DNA of 64,000 nt from Streptomyces sp. NRRL S-340 (GTDB taxonomy: Bacteria > Actinomycetota > Actinomycetes > Streptomycetales > Streptomycetaceae): the NCBI RefSeq assembly GCF_000720185.1, contig NZ_JOIY01000006.1, positions 124,001-188,000 of the forward strand, given 5' to 3'. Position numbers and translations under genes: made by a program. The notes beneath the pieces were generated by a model, which was not told where the DNA came from, made no database searches, and worked only from the letters and a program-made list of their open reading frames with translations. Below are positions 42,149-50,922 of the stretch, in pieces (position 1 is the first letter of the stretch; each line of letters starts with the position of its first letter).

Positions 42149-43909
42149 TCAACTGGCGCACTGAACCTTGTCCGCCGTGTGCTGCCCCTCCACCGTGGGT
42201 GCCTTCTGGGGTGCGGTGAGTGACACTCCGGCGCCCTTGTAGTCCTTGCCCAGGGTCAGCGTCATCGCGGGCAGGCCCTGGGAGTTGGTCACGCTCTCGC
42301 CCGGCTTCAGCGCGGATCCCGGCAGCCCCATGAGCGCGGCCAGTTCACGGGCCTGGGCGGCCTGGTCGGGCGCGTACTCCAGCGTGGTCCTGGCCAGCTT
42401 CTCGGGCGCGTTGCTGCCGTTCTCCGACTTGAGCACGCCCTGCTGGTTCTGGAGCCAGGTGAGGGTCTCCTGTGCGGCGCCGGCCTTGGCCCCGCCGTTG
42501 AGGATGCGCACCCGCACCTCGGCGGCGGCCGACCGGGTCCCCTTGAGCCGGGCCGCCTGCGCGTCCTTCGCCTGCTGCTGCTTTTTCTTCACCTCGGTGA
42601 AGGAGACGTCGCTGCCGATGGCGTCGAAGACCTGGGGGGCCTGGCTCTGATTGACGATGACCGTCTTGTGCACCGGGCCGTCGTCGGGGTTGTCCAGCAC
42701 CGGCACGGTCAGGAAGGTGATGTTCTTCGTCGGCACCTTCCTCAGCTCCAGCGCCACGTCCTTGAGCGTGCTCGCCTTGCCGATGCCGGTGTCGACGGTC
42801 AGCGACTTGGTGGCCGCGTCGGCCAGGTCGTACAGCTTGACCGGGTTGGTGAGGGTGTCGCTGGAGGCCATCTTGCGCATCAGCGAACTGAGGAACTGCT
42901 GCTGCACCTTGATCCGGTCCAGGTCCCCGTGGTTGCCGAAGCTGTGCCGGGTGCGGACGAACGCCAGCGCCTGCTCGCCCTCGATCTTGGACGAACCGGC
43001 GGGCAGGTTCAGGTGCGAGTCCTTGTCGTTGACGGCGTGCTTGAGGCACACCTCGACGCCGCCCACCGCCGACGTCAGGGTCTTCACCGCGTTGAAGTCG
43101 GCCATCATGAAGTGGTCCGGGGAGATGCCGGTGATCTCCTTGACCGTGCGCATCGTGCAGCCCGGGTCGCGGCCGTCCTGGCCGAGGCTCTCGTTGAACC
43201 GGACCTTCGACGAGCCCGGGATGACCTTGGTGCTGCCGTCGGGCTGCTTGGTCGGGCAGTCGGGGATGTTGACGATCAGGTCGCGGGGGATGCTCAGCGC
43301 TGTCGCGTTCGTACGGTCCTTGGCGACGTGCAGCAGGATGTTGGTGTCCGCGTGGCCGACGCTGCCCTTGTCGCCGTAGCCCTCGTTGCCCGCGCCGGTC
43401 CGCTTGTCGGTGCCGATGACGAGGATGTTGAAGGCCTCGTCCTTGCTGAAGCCGTCCTTGGCCGCGCTGCCCACGTCGGTGGTGGTGACGTTGCCCTCGA
43501 GGTGCTTGAAGATCAGGTAACCCGCGGTGCCGACCCCGACCAGGACGAACGCCATGGTGCCGCCGGTCCACATCAGGACCTTCTTGGTCCTGGACTTCTT
43601 CTTCTCCGGGCGGCGTCCCCGCCGGCCGGGCGGCTGCGGCTCCTGGGCGGGTGCGCCGCGGCGGCGGCGCGGACCGGGCACGGTGGGCGCCGGGGCCGTC
43701 TCGTGCGCCTGCTCCTTGCCCGCCGGGACACCGCGCCGGCCCGCGGCGGCGCCCTGCGCCCCGGGGGCGGAGGATCTGCGCGGGCCCGGGACCGCCGACT
43801 GCGGAGGGGAAGGATTCAGTCGCAGTTCGTATTCACCAGTGGCCGGATTGAGTACCCACTGGTCTGCGGGATCGATGTTGTCCGCCCGCCCACGGCCTTG
43901 CGCGTCCAC
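42149..43909 (-). CDS. LCP family protein with LytR_C domain
   Basis: A 586-residue LCP protein when started at the GTG at 43909 (MDAQGRGRADNIDPADQW), after GGAGG with long spacing; an in-frame GTG at 43981 would add 24 residues. A ~130-residue Pro/Arg/Lys-rich cytoplasmic region precedes the membrane helix (~115-137). The LCP domain has LVIGTDKRTG, SIPRDLIVNIP, RFNESLGQDGRDPGCTMRTVKEITG, HFMMADFNAVKTLTSAVGGVEVC and QALAFVRTRHSFGNHGDLDRIKVQQQFLSSLM. The LytR_C part (~455-560) has VRVRILNGGAKAGAAQETLTWL. Fourth LCP gene in nine kilobases. Confidence 0.92.
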   Translation of the reverse strand: MDAQGRGRADNIDPADQWVLNPATGEYELRLNPSPPQSAVPGPRRSSAPGAQGAAAGRRGVPAGKEQAHETAPAPTVPGPRRRRGAPAQEPQPPGRRGRRPEKKKSRTKKVLMWTGGTMAFVLVGVGTAGYLIFKHLEGNVTTTDVGSAAKDGFSKDEAFNILVIGTDKRTGAGNEGYGDKGSVGHADTNILLHVAKDRTNATALSIPRDLIVNIPDCPTKQPDGSTKVIPGSSKVRFNESLGQDGRDPGCTMRTVKEITGISPDHFMMADFNAVKTLTSAVGGVEVCLKHAVNDKDSHLNLPAGSSKIEGEQALAFVRTRHSFGNHGDLDRIKVQQQFLSSLMRKMASSDTLTNPVKLYDLADAATKSLTVDTGIGKASTLKDVALELRKVPTKNITFLTVPVLDNPDDGPVHKTVIVNQSQAPQVFDAIGSDVSFTEVKKKQQQAKDAQAARLKGTRSAAAEVRVRILNGGAKAGAAQETLTWLQNQQGVLKSENGSNAPEKLARTTLEYAPDQAAQARELAALMGLPGSALKPGESVTNSQGLPAMTLTLGKDYKGAGVSLTAPQKAPTVEGQHTADKVQCAS

Positions 43910-44526
43910 GGTTGTCCGAACCCTCCGTCGGGGCCACGCGGCGCCTTCCCCCCAGGCGCTCAGGTCTGGTTCACAGTGCACGACCCCAGGGTGACCTCGC
44001 GGCCGGTAGCACCGGATCGCTCACACTATCCGGCCTGTTGAGGCCTGAGCGACGTCGGTGACGAATTCCACGCCCCTACAACTGGGCAATCCGCCCATTT
44101 CCCTGGACAAAAGTTCGCCCTTGGCCGCAGTTTTACCCGCAAGGTTCCTGAGCGGCGCTATTCCGGTGAGGACAGGGGCGGGTGAGGGCGTCACGCCGGG
44201 GGCGCGGACCGGGCCGGTCGCGCCCCCGGCGCGCCCGCGGAAAAGCACTGAACGTAGTCGTACGGCTGCGGAGCCGATTCCCCGGCCGGGGATCTCCGGC
44301 CGGGAAAGCGGGAACGCCGGCCGGCCCGGAAGGGCAATCCGCGCAGCGGAATTACCGCACTTCGCGTCGCAATCCCGTGAGATCTCCCCGGCCGCCTCCG
44401 CCGGCCGGCCCCGGGCGGCTTCCGGGCCTTGGATCCGTGGCGCCCAACTCGGGCCGGTCGTCCGGTGGTTCACGTCTTCACGGCTGACGGACGGTCACGC
44501 GGACGCGCGCGCCCGCGGAACGCAGG
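43910..44526. other. 600-bp region with LCP promoter
   Basis: On the minus strand TAGTGT at 44031-44026 is a plausible -10 box for the LCP gene. The section 44060-44165 is distinctly less GC-rich than the surroundings. A TTCCCCGGCCGG...CCGGCCGGGAA inverted repeat (44278-44306) may be a weak terminator for the TIGR03089 gene, 220 bases behind its stop. No gene was seen. Confidence 0.45.
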
Positions 44527-45282
44527 TCACCGCGCGGTCGCCGTGATCCGTTCGCTCTCGATGCGCTTGGCCAGGCCGGCCTCGTCCAGCCGGTCCAGGT
44601 TCCGGCACAGGACGACGGATCCACCGGCCGCGAGCGGTGCGTACAGGCCCGCGCTCAGCCCCGCCCAGGTGTCGTACGGCAGTCCCGACAGCAGCCGGGA
44701 ACCCGGTCCCGTCAGGTCCAGTCCGGGCGCGTCCGCGCGGGCCCGTTCCACGACCTCGGCCGCCGTGTACTCCGCACCGGCCACGATCAGCGCGGGCGCC
44801 TCCGGGTCCACGGGCGCGAACGGCGCGAACCGGTCGCCCTGTCCCGGCACCTCGACGGCGTAGTCGGCGAAACCCGCGGGCGGCTGCGGGAACCGCCCGC
44901 CCAGCGGCCTCAGCGCCAGCGCGACCCGCTCGCCCGTGCAGGCACGCGCCGCCTCCAGCGTGTCCGGCCCGCTGACGACGACATCGGCGGCCGCCGGGTC
45001 CCCGCCGGCGTCCGCGATCACGCCCACCGACGCGCACGCCAGCAGCCACACCGCCGTCTGCCAGTGCGCGGGCAGCAGCAGCGCGACCCGGTCGCCGGGC
45101 CCCGCGGCGAGGTCCCCCTGGAGGAGGTTCGCCGTCTTGGCCACCCAATTGCCGAAGGTGGCCACGGACAATTCGACGCGTTCGCCCGTCGCGTCGTCGT
45201 AGAAGGTCACCAGGGGGCGTCCCGGGTCCGCGGCGAGCGCGGAACGCAGCAGGTCGGCAGGGGTGCGTTCGGTGGCGTTCAC
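44527..45282 (-). CDS. TIGR03089 family protein (truncated adenylate-forming fold)
   Basis: A 251-residue protein that looks like the N-terminal part of an acyl-CoA synthetase/AMP-dependent ligase: TPADLLRSALAADPGRPLVTFYDDATGERVELS, GDRVALLLPAHWQTAVWLLACASVGV, and a late GLYAPLAAGGSVVLCRN. The usual ATP loop and the C-terminal lid domain are missing, as in the actinobacterial family TIGR03089; catalysis is doubtful. The GTG at 45282 has no binding site; TACGCT lies seven bases upstream on the minus strand, so the mRNA is probably leaderless. A homologue also sits beside an LCP gene in mycobacteria. Confidence 0.85.
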   Translation of the reverse strand: MNATERTPADLLRSALAADPGRPLVTFYDDATGERVELSVATFGNWVAKTANLLQGDLAAGPGDRVALLLPAHWQTAVWLLACASVGVIADAGGDPAAADVVVSGPDTLEAARACTGERVALALRPLGGRFPQPPAGFADYAVEVPGQGDRFAPFAPVDPEAPALIVAGAEYTAAEVVERARADAPGLDLTGPGSRLLSGLPYDTWAGLSAGLYAPLAAGGSVVLCRNLDRLDEAGLAKRIESERITATAR

Positions 45283-45394
45283 CCGCGCAAGCGTACGCGG
45301 CGGCGCGCGCCCGCACCCGGGGACGGCGGCATCCGGTGGCCCGTGGGGCCACCGGTTCGGGGGAACGACACCCGACGCACCGTCAGTTCGTAGA

Positions 45395-45420
45395 TGGACA
45401 TATATGTCTGACTATGTCCA
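45395..45420. promoter_or_regulatory. nested palindromes at the PGRP amidase start
   Basis: GACATATATGTC (45397-45408) is a perfect 12-bp palindrome. TGGACATA (45395-45402) also pairs perfectly with TATGTCCA (45413-45420). Three half-sites thus overlap the -10 TATATG (45401-45406) and the start codon. A protein bound here would block transcription initiation. Confidence 0.6.
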
Positions 45421-46922
45421 AGATCAGGGGCATGCGTCGATACGGATTCCTTGCGTCCTCGATCGGTGTCACCTGCGTGGCCGGCCTCGCTCTCGCGCCC
45501 GGACTGCCCGCGGCCGCCGCGACGGCCACGGCGGCGGGAGCGGCGGTGCCGCGGGCGGCGGCACACCTCGCCCCGGCCGCCGCCCCGGCCGCCGTTCCCG
45601 CCCAGGCCCCGGCCGCCGCCCCGGCCGCCGCCCCGGCCTCCGTTCCGGCGACCGTGCCGGCGGCCGTCCCCGGCAGCACCCAGTCCCTGCCCCTCGCCCC
45701 GCGCACCGAGGGCCGCGTCCGCGGCCGGGCCCGTGGCGCGGCCCTCGCCGCCGCCCCCGAACAGGGCCTGTACCGCGCGGACGTCCGCCACTTCTCCCTG
45801 GTCGGCGTCGTCTGGGACAACCCCGGCACCGAACTCCACGGCACCGTCCAGATCCGCACCCGCTCCGCCGCCACCGGCGCCTGGTCCGACTGGCAGGACG
45901 TCGACACCCACAACGCCGACCACGGCGCCGACCCCGGCACCGCCGAGCGCGCCGCCGGCCACGTCCGCGGCGGCACCGCCCCGCTGTGGGTGGGCGACAG
46001 CGACGGCGTCGACGTGCGCGTCCGCGCGGACACCGGAGACCGGGAGGCCGGCGCCCCGGCCGATCCGCCCGCCCCGCTGCCCTCGGGCCTGCGCCTGGAA
46101 CTCGTCGACCCCGGCGACACGTCCGCGGCGGACTCCCAGGCCGACCAGCCGCGCACCGGCGAGCCGACCGAGGCGGCGACCGCCGCCTCCGCCGCCAACA
46201 CCGGGCTCGCCGCCCTCGGCGCCACCGAGATCCCGGCGCTGGACCGCGCGGGCACCGAACGCGAACTGCTGGAGCTGCGCGGCGGCGAACTGACCGACGC
46301 CCAGCGGGCCGAGCCGCACATCGGCGCGCGCCCGCGCATCGTCACCCGCCGCGGCTGGGGCGCGGACGAGTCGCTGCGCTCCCGGGGGTTCGTCTACACG
46401 AAGAAGGTGAAGGCGGCGTTCGTCCACCACACCGCGACCGGCAACAAGTACCGCTGCTCGCAGACCCCCTCGGTCATCCGCAGCATCTACCGCTACCACG
46501 TCAAGAGCATGGGCTGGCGGGACATCGGCTACAACTTCCTGGTCGACAAGTGCGGCACCGTCTACGAGGGCCGCGCCGGGGGCGTGGCGAAGCCGGTGCT
46601 GGGCGCTCACACGATGGGCTTCAACAGCAACAGCGTGGGGATCGCCGTCATCGGCACCTACAGCAAGTCCAAGCCCTCCTCGGCCGCCGTCAAGGCCGTC
46701 GCCAAGCTCGCCGCCTGGAAGCTGGGCCTCTACGGCATGAATCCGCGCGGAAAGACATACCTGAAGTCCGGCGGTGGCAACCTCTATCAAAAGGGAAAGA
46801 ACGTACATCTGAACGTGATCTCCGGCCACCGGGACGGCTTCGCCACCGACTGCCCCGGACGGAAGCTCTACGGCAAGCTCGGCACGATCCGCTCGACCGC
46901 GGCGCGCTATCAGGGCCGCTGA
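45414..46922 (+). CDS. secreted peptidoglycan recognition protein / N-acetylmuramoyl-L-alanine amidase
   Basis: A 502-residue exported zinc amidase that cleaves the bond between muramic acid and the stem peptide. The ATG at 45414 lies seven bases after TATATG, which suggests a leaderless mRNA; an ATG at 45432 is the alternative. A basic start and a hydrophobic stretch (MRRYGFLASSIGVTCVAGLALAP) form a signal peptide. A ~50-residue Ala/Pro/Val repeat (PAAAP, PAAVP) follows. Residues ~110-210 are an uncharacterised beta-rich domain. The amidase_2/PGRP domain (~320-500) has the zinc ligands His in AFVHHTATG and His/Cys in SGHRDGFATDCPG, plus DIGYNFLVDKCGTVYEGRAGG. Confidence 0.93.
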   Translation: MSKIRGMRRYGFLASSIGVTCVAGLALAPGLPAAAATATAAGAAVPRAAAHLAPAAAPAAVPAQAPAAAPAAAPASVPATVPAAVPGSTQSLPLAPRTEGRVRGRARGAALAAAPEQGLYRADVRHFSLVGVVWDNPGTELHGTVQIRTRSAATGAWSDWQDVDTHNADHGADPGTAERAAGHVRGGTAPLWVGDSDGVDVRVRADTGDREAGAPADPPAPLPSGLRLELVDPGDTSAADSQADQPRTGEPTEAATAASAANTGLAALGATEIPALDRAGTERELLELRGGELTDAQRAEPHIGARPRIVTRRGWGADESLRSRGFVYTKKVKAAFVHHTATGNKYRCSQTPSVIRSIYRYHVKSMGWRDIGYNFLVDKCGTVYEGRAGGVAKPVLGAHTMGFNSNSVGIAVIGTYSKSKPSSAAVKAVAKLAAWKLGLYGMNPRGKTYLKSGGGNLYQKGKNVHLNVISGHRDGFATDCPGRKLYGKLGTIRSTAARYQGR

Positions 46923-46991
46923 GACCGGTCTGCATACACTGGCCGGCCGAAAGACAGCTCGGCCGGTCCCGGCAGGAAGCAGAGACGACAG

Positions 46992-48074
46992 GTGACAGAA
47001 GCGATCCTCCTGGTCGGCGGCAAGGGCACCCGGCTGCGCCCGCTCACGGTGCACACTCCCAAGCCCATGGTGCGGGCGGCCGGCGTGCCGTTCCTCACCC
47101 ACCAGCTGGCGCGGGCCAGGGCGGCGGGCGTCGAGCACATCGTGCTCGCCACCTCCTACCTGGCCGAGGTCTTCGAGCCGTACTTCGGTGACGGCTCCGC
47201 CCTCGGACTCCACCTGGAGTACGTGACGGAGGAGGAACCGCTCGGCACCGGCGGCGCCCTGCGCAACGTCGCCCCGCGGCTGCACTCCGCCCCCGACGAG
47301 CCGGTCCTCGTCTTCAACGGCGACATCCTGACCGGCCTGGACATCCGCGCCCTGGTGCGCACGCACGAGGAGACGGGCGCGGACGTCTCCCTGCACCTGA
47401 CGAAGGTGGCGGACCCGCGTGCGTACGGCCTGGTCCCCACGGACGACACCGGACGGGTCCTCGCCTTCCTGGAGAAGCCGCAGACGCCGCAGGAGATCGT
47501 CACCGACCAGATCAACGCGGGGGCGTACGTCTTCAACCGCTCCGTCCTCGACACGATCCCGCCCGGGCGCCCGGTGTCCGTGGAGCGCGAGACCTTCCCC
47601 GGTCTGCTGTCGGCCGGGGCCCATCTGCAGGGCATGGTCGACTCCACCTACTGGCTGGACCTCGGCACCCCGGCCGCCTTCGTCCGCGGCTCGGCCGACC
47701 TGGTCCTGGGGCGCGCCCCGTCCCCGGCGGTCCCCGGCCGGTGCGGCGACCGCCTCGTCCTGCCCACGGCCGTGGTCGCGCCCGACGCCAAGCTGACCGG
47801 CGGCACGGTGGTCGGCGAGGGCGCGTTCGTCGCCGAGGGCGCGCGCGTGTCCGGCAGTACGATCCTGCCCGGCGCCGTCATCGAACCCGGCGCCGTCATC
47901 ACGGACTCACTCATCGGCGACCGCGCCCGCATCGGCACCCGCTCCGTGCTCACCGGCGCGGTGATCGGCGACGGCGCGGTCGTCGGCGCGGACAACGAAC
48001 TGCGGGACGGCGTACGGGTGTGGTGCGACGCCCGGATCCCGGCGGGCGCGGTCCGCTTCTCCTCGGACCAGTGA
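46992..48074 (+). CDS. sugar-1-phosphate nucleotidyltransferase (probably mannose-1-phosphate guanylyltransferase)
   Basis: A 360-residue enzyme that makes an NDP-sugar, most likely GDP-mannose. The N-terminal nucleotidyltransferase fold has AILLVGGKGTRLRPLTVHTPKPM, the metal motif NGDILTG, and EKPQTPQEIVTDQINAGAYVF. The C-terminal ~100 residues are left-handed beta-helix hexapeptide repeats (VVAPDAKLTGGTVVGEGAFV, STILPGAVIEPGAVITDSLIGD). The GTG at 46992 follows a purine-rich leader; TACACT at 46935-46940 is a likely -10. The phosphomannomutase, SIS protein and manA further right supply mannose-1-phosphate, which supports GDP-mannose as product. Confidence 0.88.
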   Translation: MTEAILLVGGKGTRLRPLTVHTPKPMVRAAGVPFLTHQLARARAAGVEHIVLATSYLAEVFEPYFGDGSALGLHLEYVTEEEPLGTGGALRNVAPRLHSAPDEPVLVFNGDILTGLDIRALVRTHEETGADVSLHLTKVADPRAYGLVPTDDTGRVLAFLEKPQTPQEIVTDQINAGAYVFNRSVLDTIPPGRPVSVERETFPGLLSAGAHLQGMVDSTYWLDLGTPAAFVRGSADLVLGRAPSPAVPGRCGDRLVLPTAVVAPDAKLTGGTVVGEGAFVAEGARVSGSTILPGAVIEPGAVITDSLIGDRARIGTRSVLTGAVIGDGAVVGADNELRDGVRVWCDARIPAGAVRFSSDQ

Positions 48075-48471
48075 CGTCCGCAGCCCCGATCATCCACCGC
48101 CGGACTGCCCCGGCCCAGCGGGCCTGGTGACCTGCGCGGGGCCGGCGGGGCGGGCGGGGTCAGAGGGGCGGCGCGGCTCAGGGGCCGGGTGGGCCGAGGG
48201 GCTCCGGGGACGGGGCGGCCCAGGGGGCGCGTGGGCCGAGCGAGCCGAGCCGGCTGAGCGGGTCGGACGGCCTCACGGCGCGTCAGGAAGCCCGGCGAGG
48301 GGAGCGGGCTCGGCGCGGCCGGGTGAACCGGGCGGGCGGCCGGTCAGGGGCCCAGGCGCTTGAGCGGGCCGAGCCGGGCCAGGGGGCCGAGTGACCTCAG
48401 CGGCGCGTCCGGGCCCGCTGGTCTCAGCGGGACGGGTCGGCCGGCCCGAAGGCCGAAGCCGGGACCGTGTC
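48075..48471. other. 400-bp low-complexity gene-free stretch
   Basis: This region is made of degenerate GGGCCGAG, GAGCCGAGCC and GCGGGTCGG blocks and ends at the stop of the minus-strand DNA glycosylase gene. No gene or clean hairpin was found. Confidence 0.5.
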
Positions 48472-49497
48472 TCACAAGCGCCCCATGTCCCGCACCGGCA
48501 TCCGTGGGGCCCGCCGTGGCGGCACGCGCCCGCTCAGCAGGATCAGCCGGGCAGCCCGGTGCCGCTGCCCGGCGTAAGGCTCCAGCAGCCGCAGCATCCG
48601 CGCGTCGTCCGCCTCGCGGTCCCCGGCCAGCGCGAAGCCCACGATCCCCGGCAGGTGCAGATCCCCGACCGTCACCGCGTCCGCCGCGCCATGACTGCGC
48701 TGCACGGTCTCCGCCGACGTCCACGGTCCGATCCCCGGCACGACCTCCAGCCGTTCCCGTGCCGCCCCCGCGGGCATCCGCAGCGTTTCCTCCAGCCGCG
48801 CGGCCACCCGCACCGCACGCAGCACCGTCGACGCCCGCTTGTCGTCGACCCCGGCGCGGTGCCAGTCCCACGAAGGGATCAGCGCCCAGGTACGCGGCTC
48901 GGGCATCACGTGCATCTGTACGGGCACAGGTCCGGGCGCCGGTTCCCCGTACGTGCGCACCAGCGTCCGCCACGCCGCGTACGCCTCGACCGTCGTGACC
49001 TTCTGTTCCAGGACCGACGGGATCAGCGACTCCAGCACCAGCCCGGTCCGCGTCAGCCGCAGTCCGGGCCGGCGGTGCCGGGTCAGCGCGAGCAGCCGGT
49101 GCCGGGGCACGAACTCCGACGGGTCGTCGGCCGCTCCGAGCAGTTCGGGCAATTGCTCCAGCAGCCATGCGGCGCCCGGCCCCCAGGCCTGCCCGCACAC
49201 CTCGCCGCCGCGCGCGGACACCCGGAGCGTCCCCGGCCCCGCCGGGGTGCGGCTGGCCCGCCACACGGATCCGTCGGGCATCGCGCGGAACGTGGGATCG
49301 CCCGGACCGCGCCGCAGCGGCCCGAGCACCAGCCCGAGGTCCAGCGGCCCGTCCGGCACCCAGGTCCGTACCCGCGCGGGGGCGGCCGCCTGGTGCGGCA
49401 CGGCCCCGGCGCGGGCCGCTGCGGCGGGCGCGCCGGCATGGCCGCCGCGCACGGTGGTGCGCGCGGGCCGCGGTCGCGGGGCGAAGCGTCCTGCCAC
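48472..49497 (-). CDS. HhH-GPD family DNA glycosylase (3-methyladenine type)
   Basis: A 341-residue base-excision repair enzyme. The helix-hairpin-helix is LEVVPGIGPWTSAETVQRSHG, followed by the catalytic Asp in DAVTVGDLHLPG, as in AlkA-like enzymes. Before it, LIPSVLEQKVTTVEAYAAWRTLVRTYG forms the usual first helices of the domain. The first ~130 residues are an Arg/Pro/Ala-rich segment and a region with no clear match. No iron-sulfur Cys cluster is seen. The GTG at 49497 has no clear site; TAGGCT on the minus strand at 49537-49532 could be the -10. The lesion specificity is unknown. Confidence 0.88.
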   Translation of the reverse strand: MAGRFAPRPRPARTTVRGGHAGAPAAAARAGAVPHQAAAPARVRTWVPDGPLDLGLVLGPLRRGPGDPTFRAMPDGSVWRASRTPAGPGTLRVSARGGEVCGQAWGPGAAWLLEQLPELLGAADDPSEFVPRHRLLALTRHRRPGLRLTRTGLVLESLIPSVLEQKVTTVEAYAAWRTLVRTYGEPAPGPVPVQMHVMPEPRTWALIPSWDWHRAGVDDKRASTVLRAVRVAARLEETLRMPAGAARERLEVVPGIGPWTSAETVQRSHGAADAVTVGDLHLPGIVGFALAGDREADDARMLRLLEPYAGQRHRAARLILLSGRVPPRRAPRMPVRDMGRL

Positions 49498-49581
49498 GAA
49501 TCAGATCCCAGGGTCGCCGGTGGTGCGCTACGAGCCTAAGCGGTCACCCGCGCCGGCCGGGACGCCTCACCGCACGCCCTC

Positions 49582-50922
49582 TCACCGCACCTCGATGAAC
49601 GTCCCGGCGTCCCGCTCCGCGCGGGGCTTCGGCGGCTCGGCCGGGTGACCGACCGCCACCGCGCCCATCGGGTCCCAGTCCGCGGGCAGCTCCAGCACCT
49701 CGCGCACCACGTCCCGGCAGAACATCGTCGAGGACACCCATGCCGAGCCGAGGCGCTCCCCGGCCAGGGCGACCAGGAGGTTCTGCACGCCGGCGCCCGC
49801 GGCGACCACGAACATCTCCCGCTCGGCACCGTCGCGCCGCGCGTCGCCGTAGGTGTGCGAGCCGTCCATGACCACGCACGGGACCACCAGGTACGGGGCC
49901 CGGCGCAGAACGTCCCCGCGGCGCACCCGCTTGACGATCGACTCCTCGCTCTTGCCGTCCCGCCGCAGGTCGGCGATCCAGGCGTCGCGCATCGCGTCCA
50001 GCAGCCGGGTCCGCGCCCCCTCGGACTCCAGCAGCACGAACCGCCACGGCGTGGTGTGGTGCGGTGCGGGCGCGGTCACCGCCGCGGCCACCGCACGGCG
50101 TACCGCACCGGGGTCGACGGGCTCGTCGGTGAAGGACCGCACGGTACGCCGCTGGGTCACCGCCTCCCGTACGGCCTCGGAGGTGCCCAGCCGGAACATG
50201 TCGTCGCGCGCCTCGCGCACCAGGGCGCGCGCCCCCTGGCCGTCGCCGTCCGCCATGAGCGTGTGCCCCAGACCGCGCACCACGGCGACGGGCAGTCCGG
50301 CGGCCTTGCCCTTGACCAGGTCACCGGCGGCGGCCAGTTCGTCGGCGGTGGCGACGACGGTGGCACTGAGCGGGTTGCCGTGGGCGTCGGTGCCGCCGCG
50401 CAGGTCGTCCAGGACGCGCAGGCCTGCGGCGCCGATGGCGACGTCCGTGAGCCCGGCCCGCCAGGGGCGGCCGAAGGTGTCGGTGACGACGACCGCGACA
50501 TCGACACCGAGGGCGGCGCGCAGACCCTCGCGGATCGCGCGCGCGGAGGCGTCCGGATCCTCGGGCAGCAGCAGCACCGTGCCCGACGGGGTGTTGGAGG
50601 CGTCCACCCCCGCTGCCGCCATGACGAGGCCCTGGCGGTTCTCCACGATGCGCAGGGGGCCGCGGCGCGCCACGACCCGGACGGTCTCGGCGTCGATCGC
50701 GGCCTCCCGGTCGGCGGCCTCGACGACACGTCCCTCCGCCTTGGAGACGATCTTCGAGGTGACCAGGAGCACGTCCCCGTCGGCCAGGGCGGGCTCGGCG
50801 GCGGCGATCAGCTTGGCCAGGTCGTCCCCCGGGGCCACCTCGGGGATCCCGGGCACGGCCCACACCCGGAAGGCGGGCGCCGCCGCACCCGAGGGGCCGT
50901 CCGCCGGCGGCGTCGCGCTCAT
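49582..50922 (-). CDS. fbiB: coenzyme F420:L-glutamate ligase (bifunctional)
   Basis: A 446-residue enzyme that adds the glutamate tail to F420-0. The N-terminal half is the CofE-like ligase ([42 protein letters not shown]). The C-terminal half, from ~residue 245, is a nitroreductase-like FMN domain ([55 protein letters not shown]), which reduces dehydro-F420. The length matches the two-domain actinobacterial FbiB. The ATG at 50922 overlaps the fbiA stop (ATGA), with GGAGG upstream, so the two are coupled. Confidence 0.96.
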   Translation of the reverse strand: MSATPPADGPSGAAAPAFRVWAVPGIPEVAPGDDLAKLIAAAEPALADGDVLLVTSKIVSKAEGRVVEAADREAAIDAETVRVVARRGPLRIVENRQGLVMAAAGVDASNTPSGTVLLLPEDPDASARAIREGLRAALGVDVAVVVTDTFGRPWRAGLTDVAIGAAGLRVLDDLRGGTDAHGNPLSATVVATADELAAAGDLVKGKAAGLPVAVVRGLGHTLMADGDGQGARALVREARDDMFRLGTSEAVREAVTQRRTVRSFTDEPVDPGAVRRAVAAAVTAPAPHHTTPWRFVLLESEGARTRLLDAMRDAWIADLRRDGKSEESIVKRVRRGDVLRRAPYLVVPCVVMDGSHTYGDARRDGAEREMFVVAAGAGVQNLLVALAGERLGSAWVSSTMFCRDVVREVLELPADWDPMGAVAVGHPAEPPKPRAERDAGTFIEVR

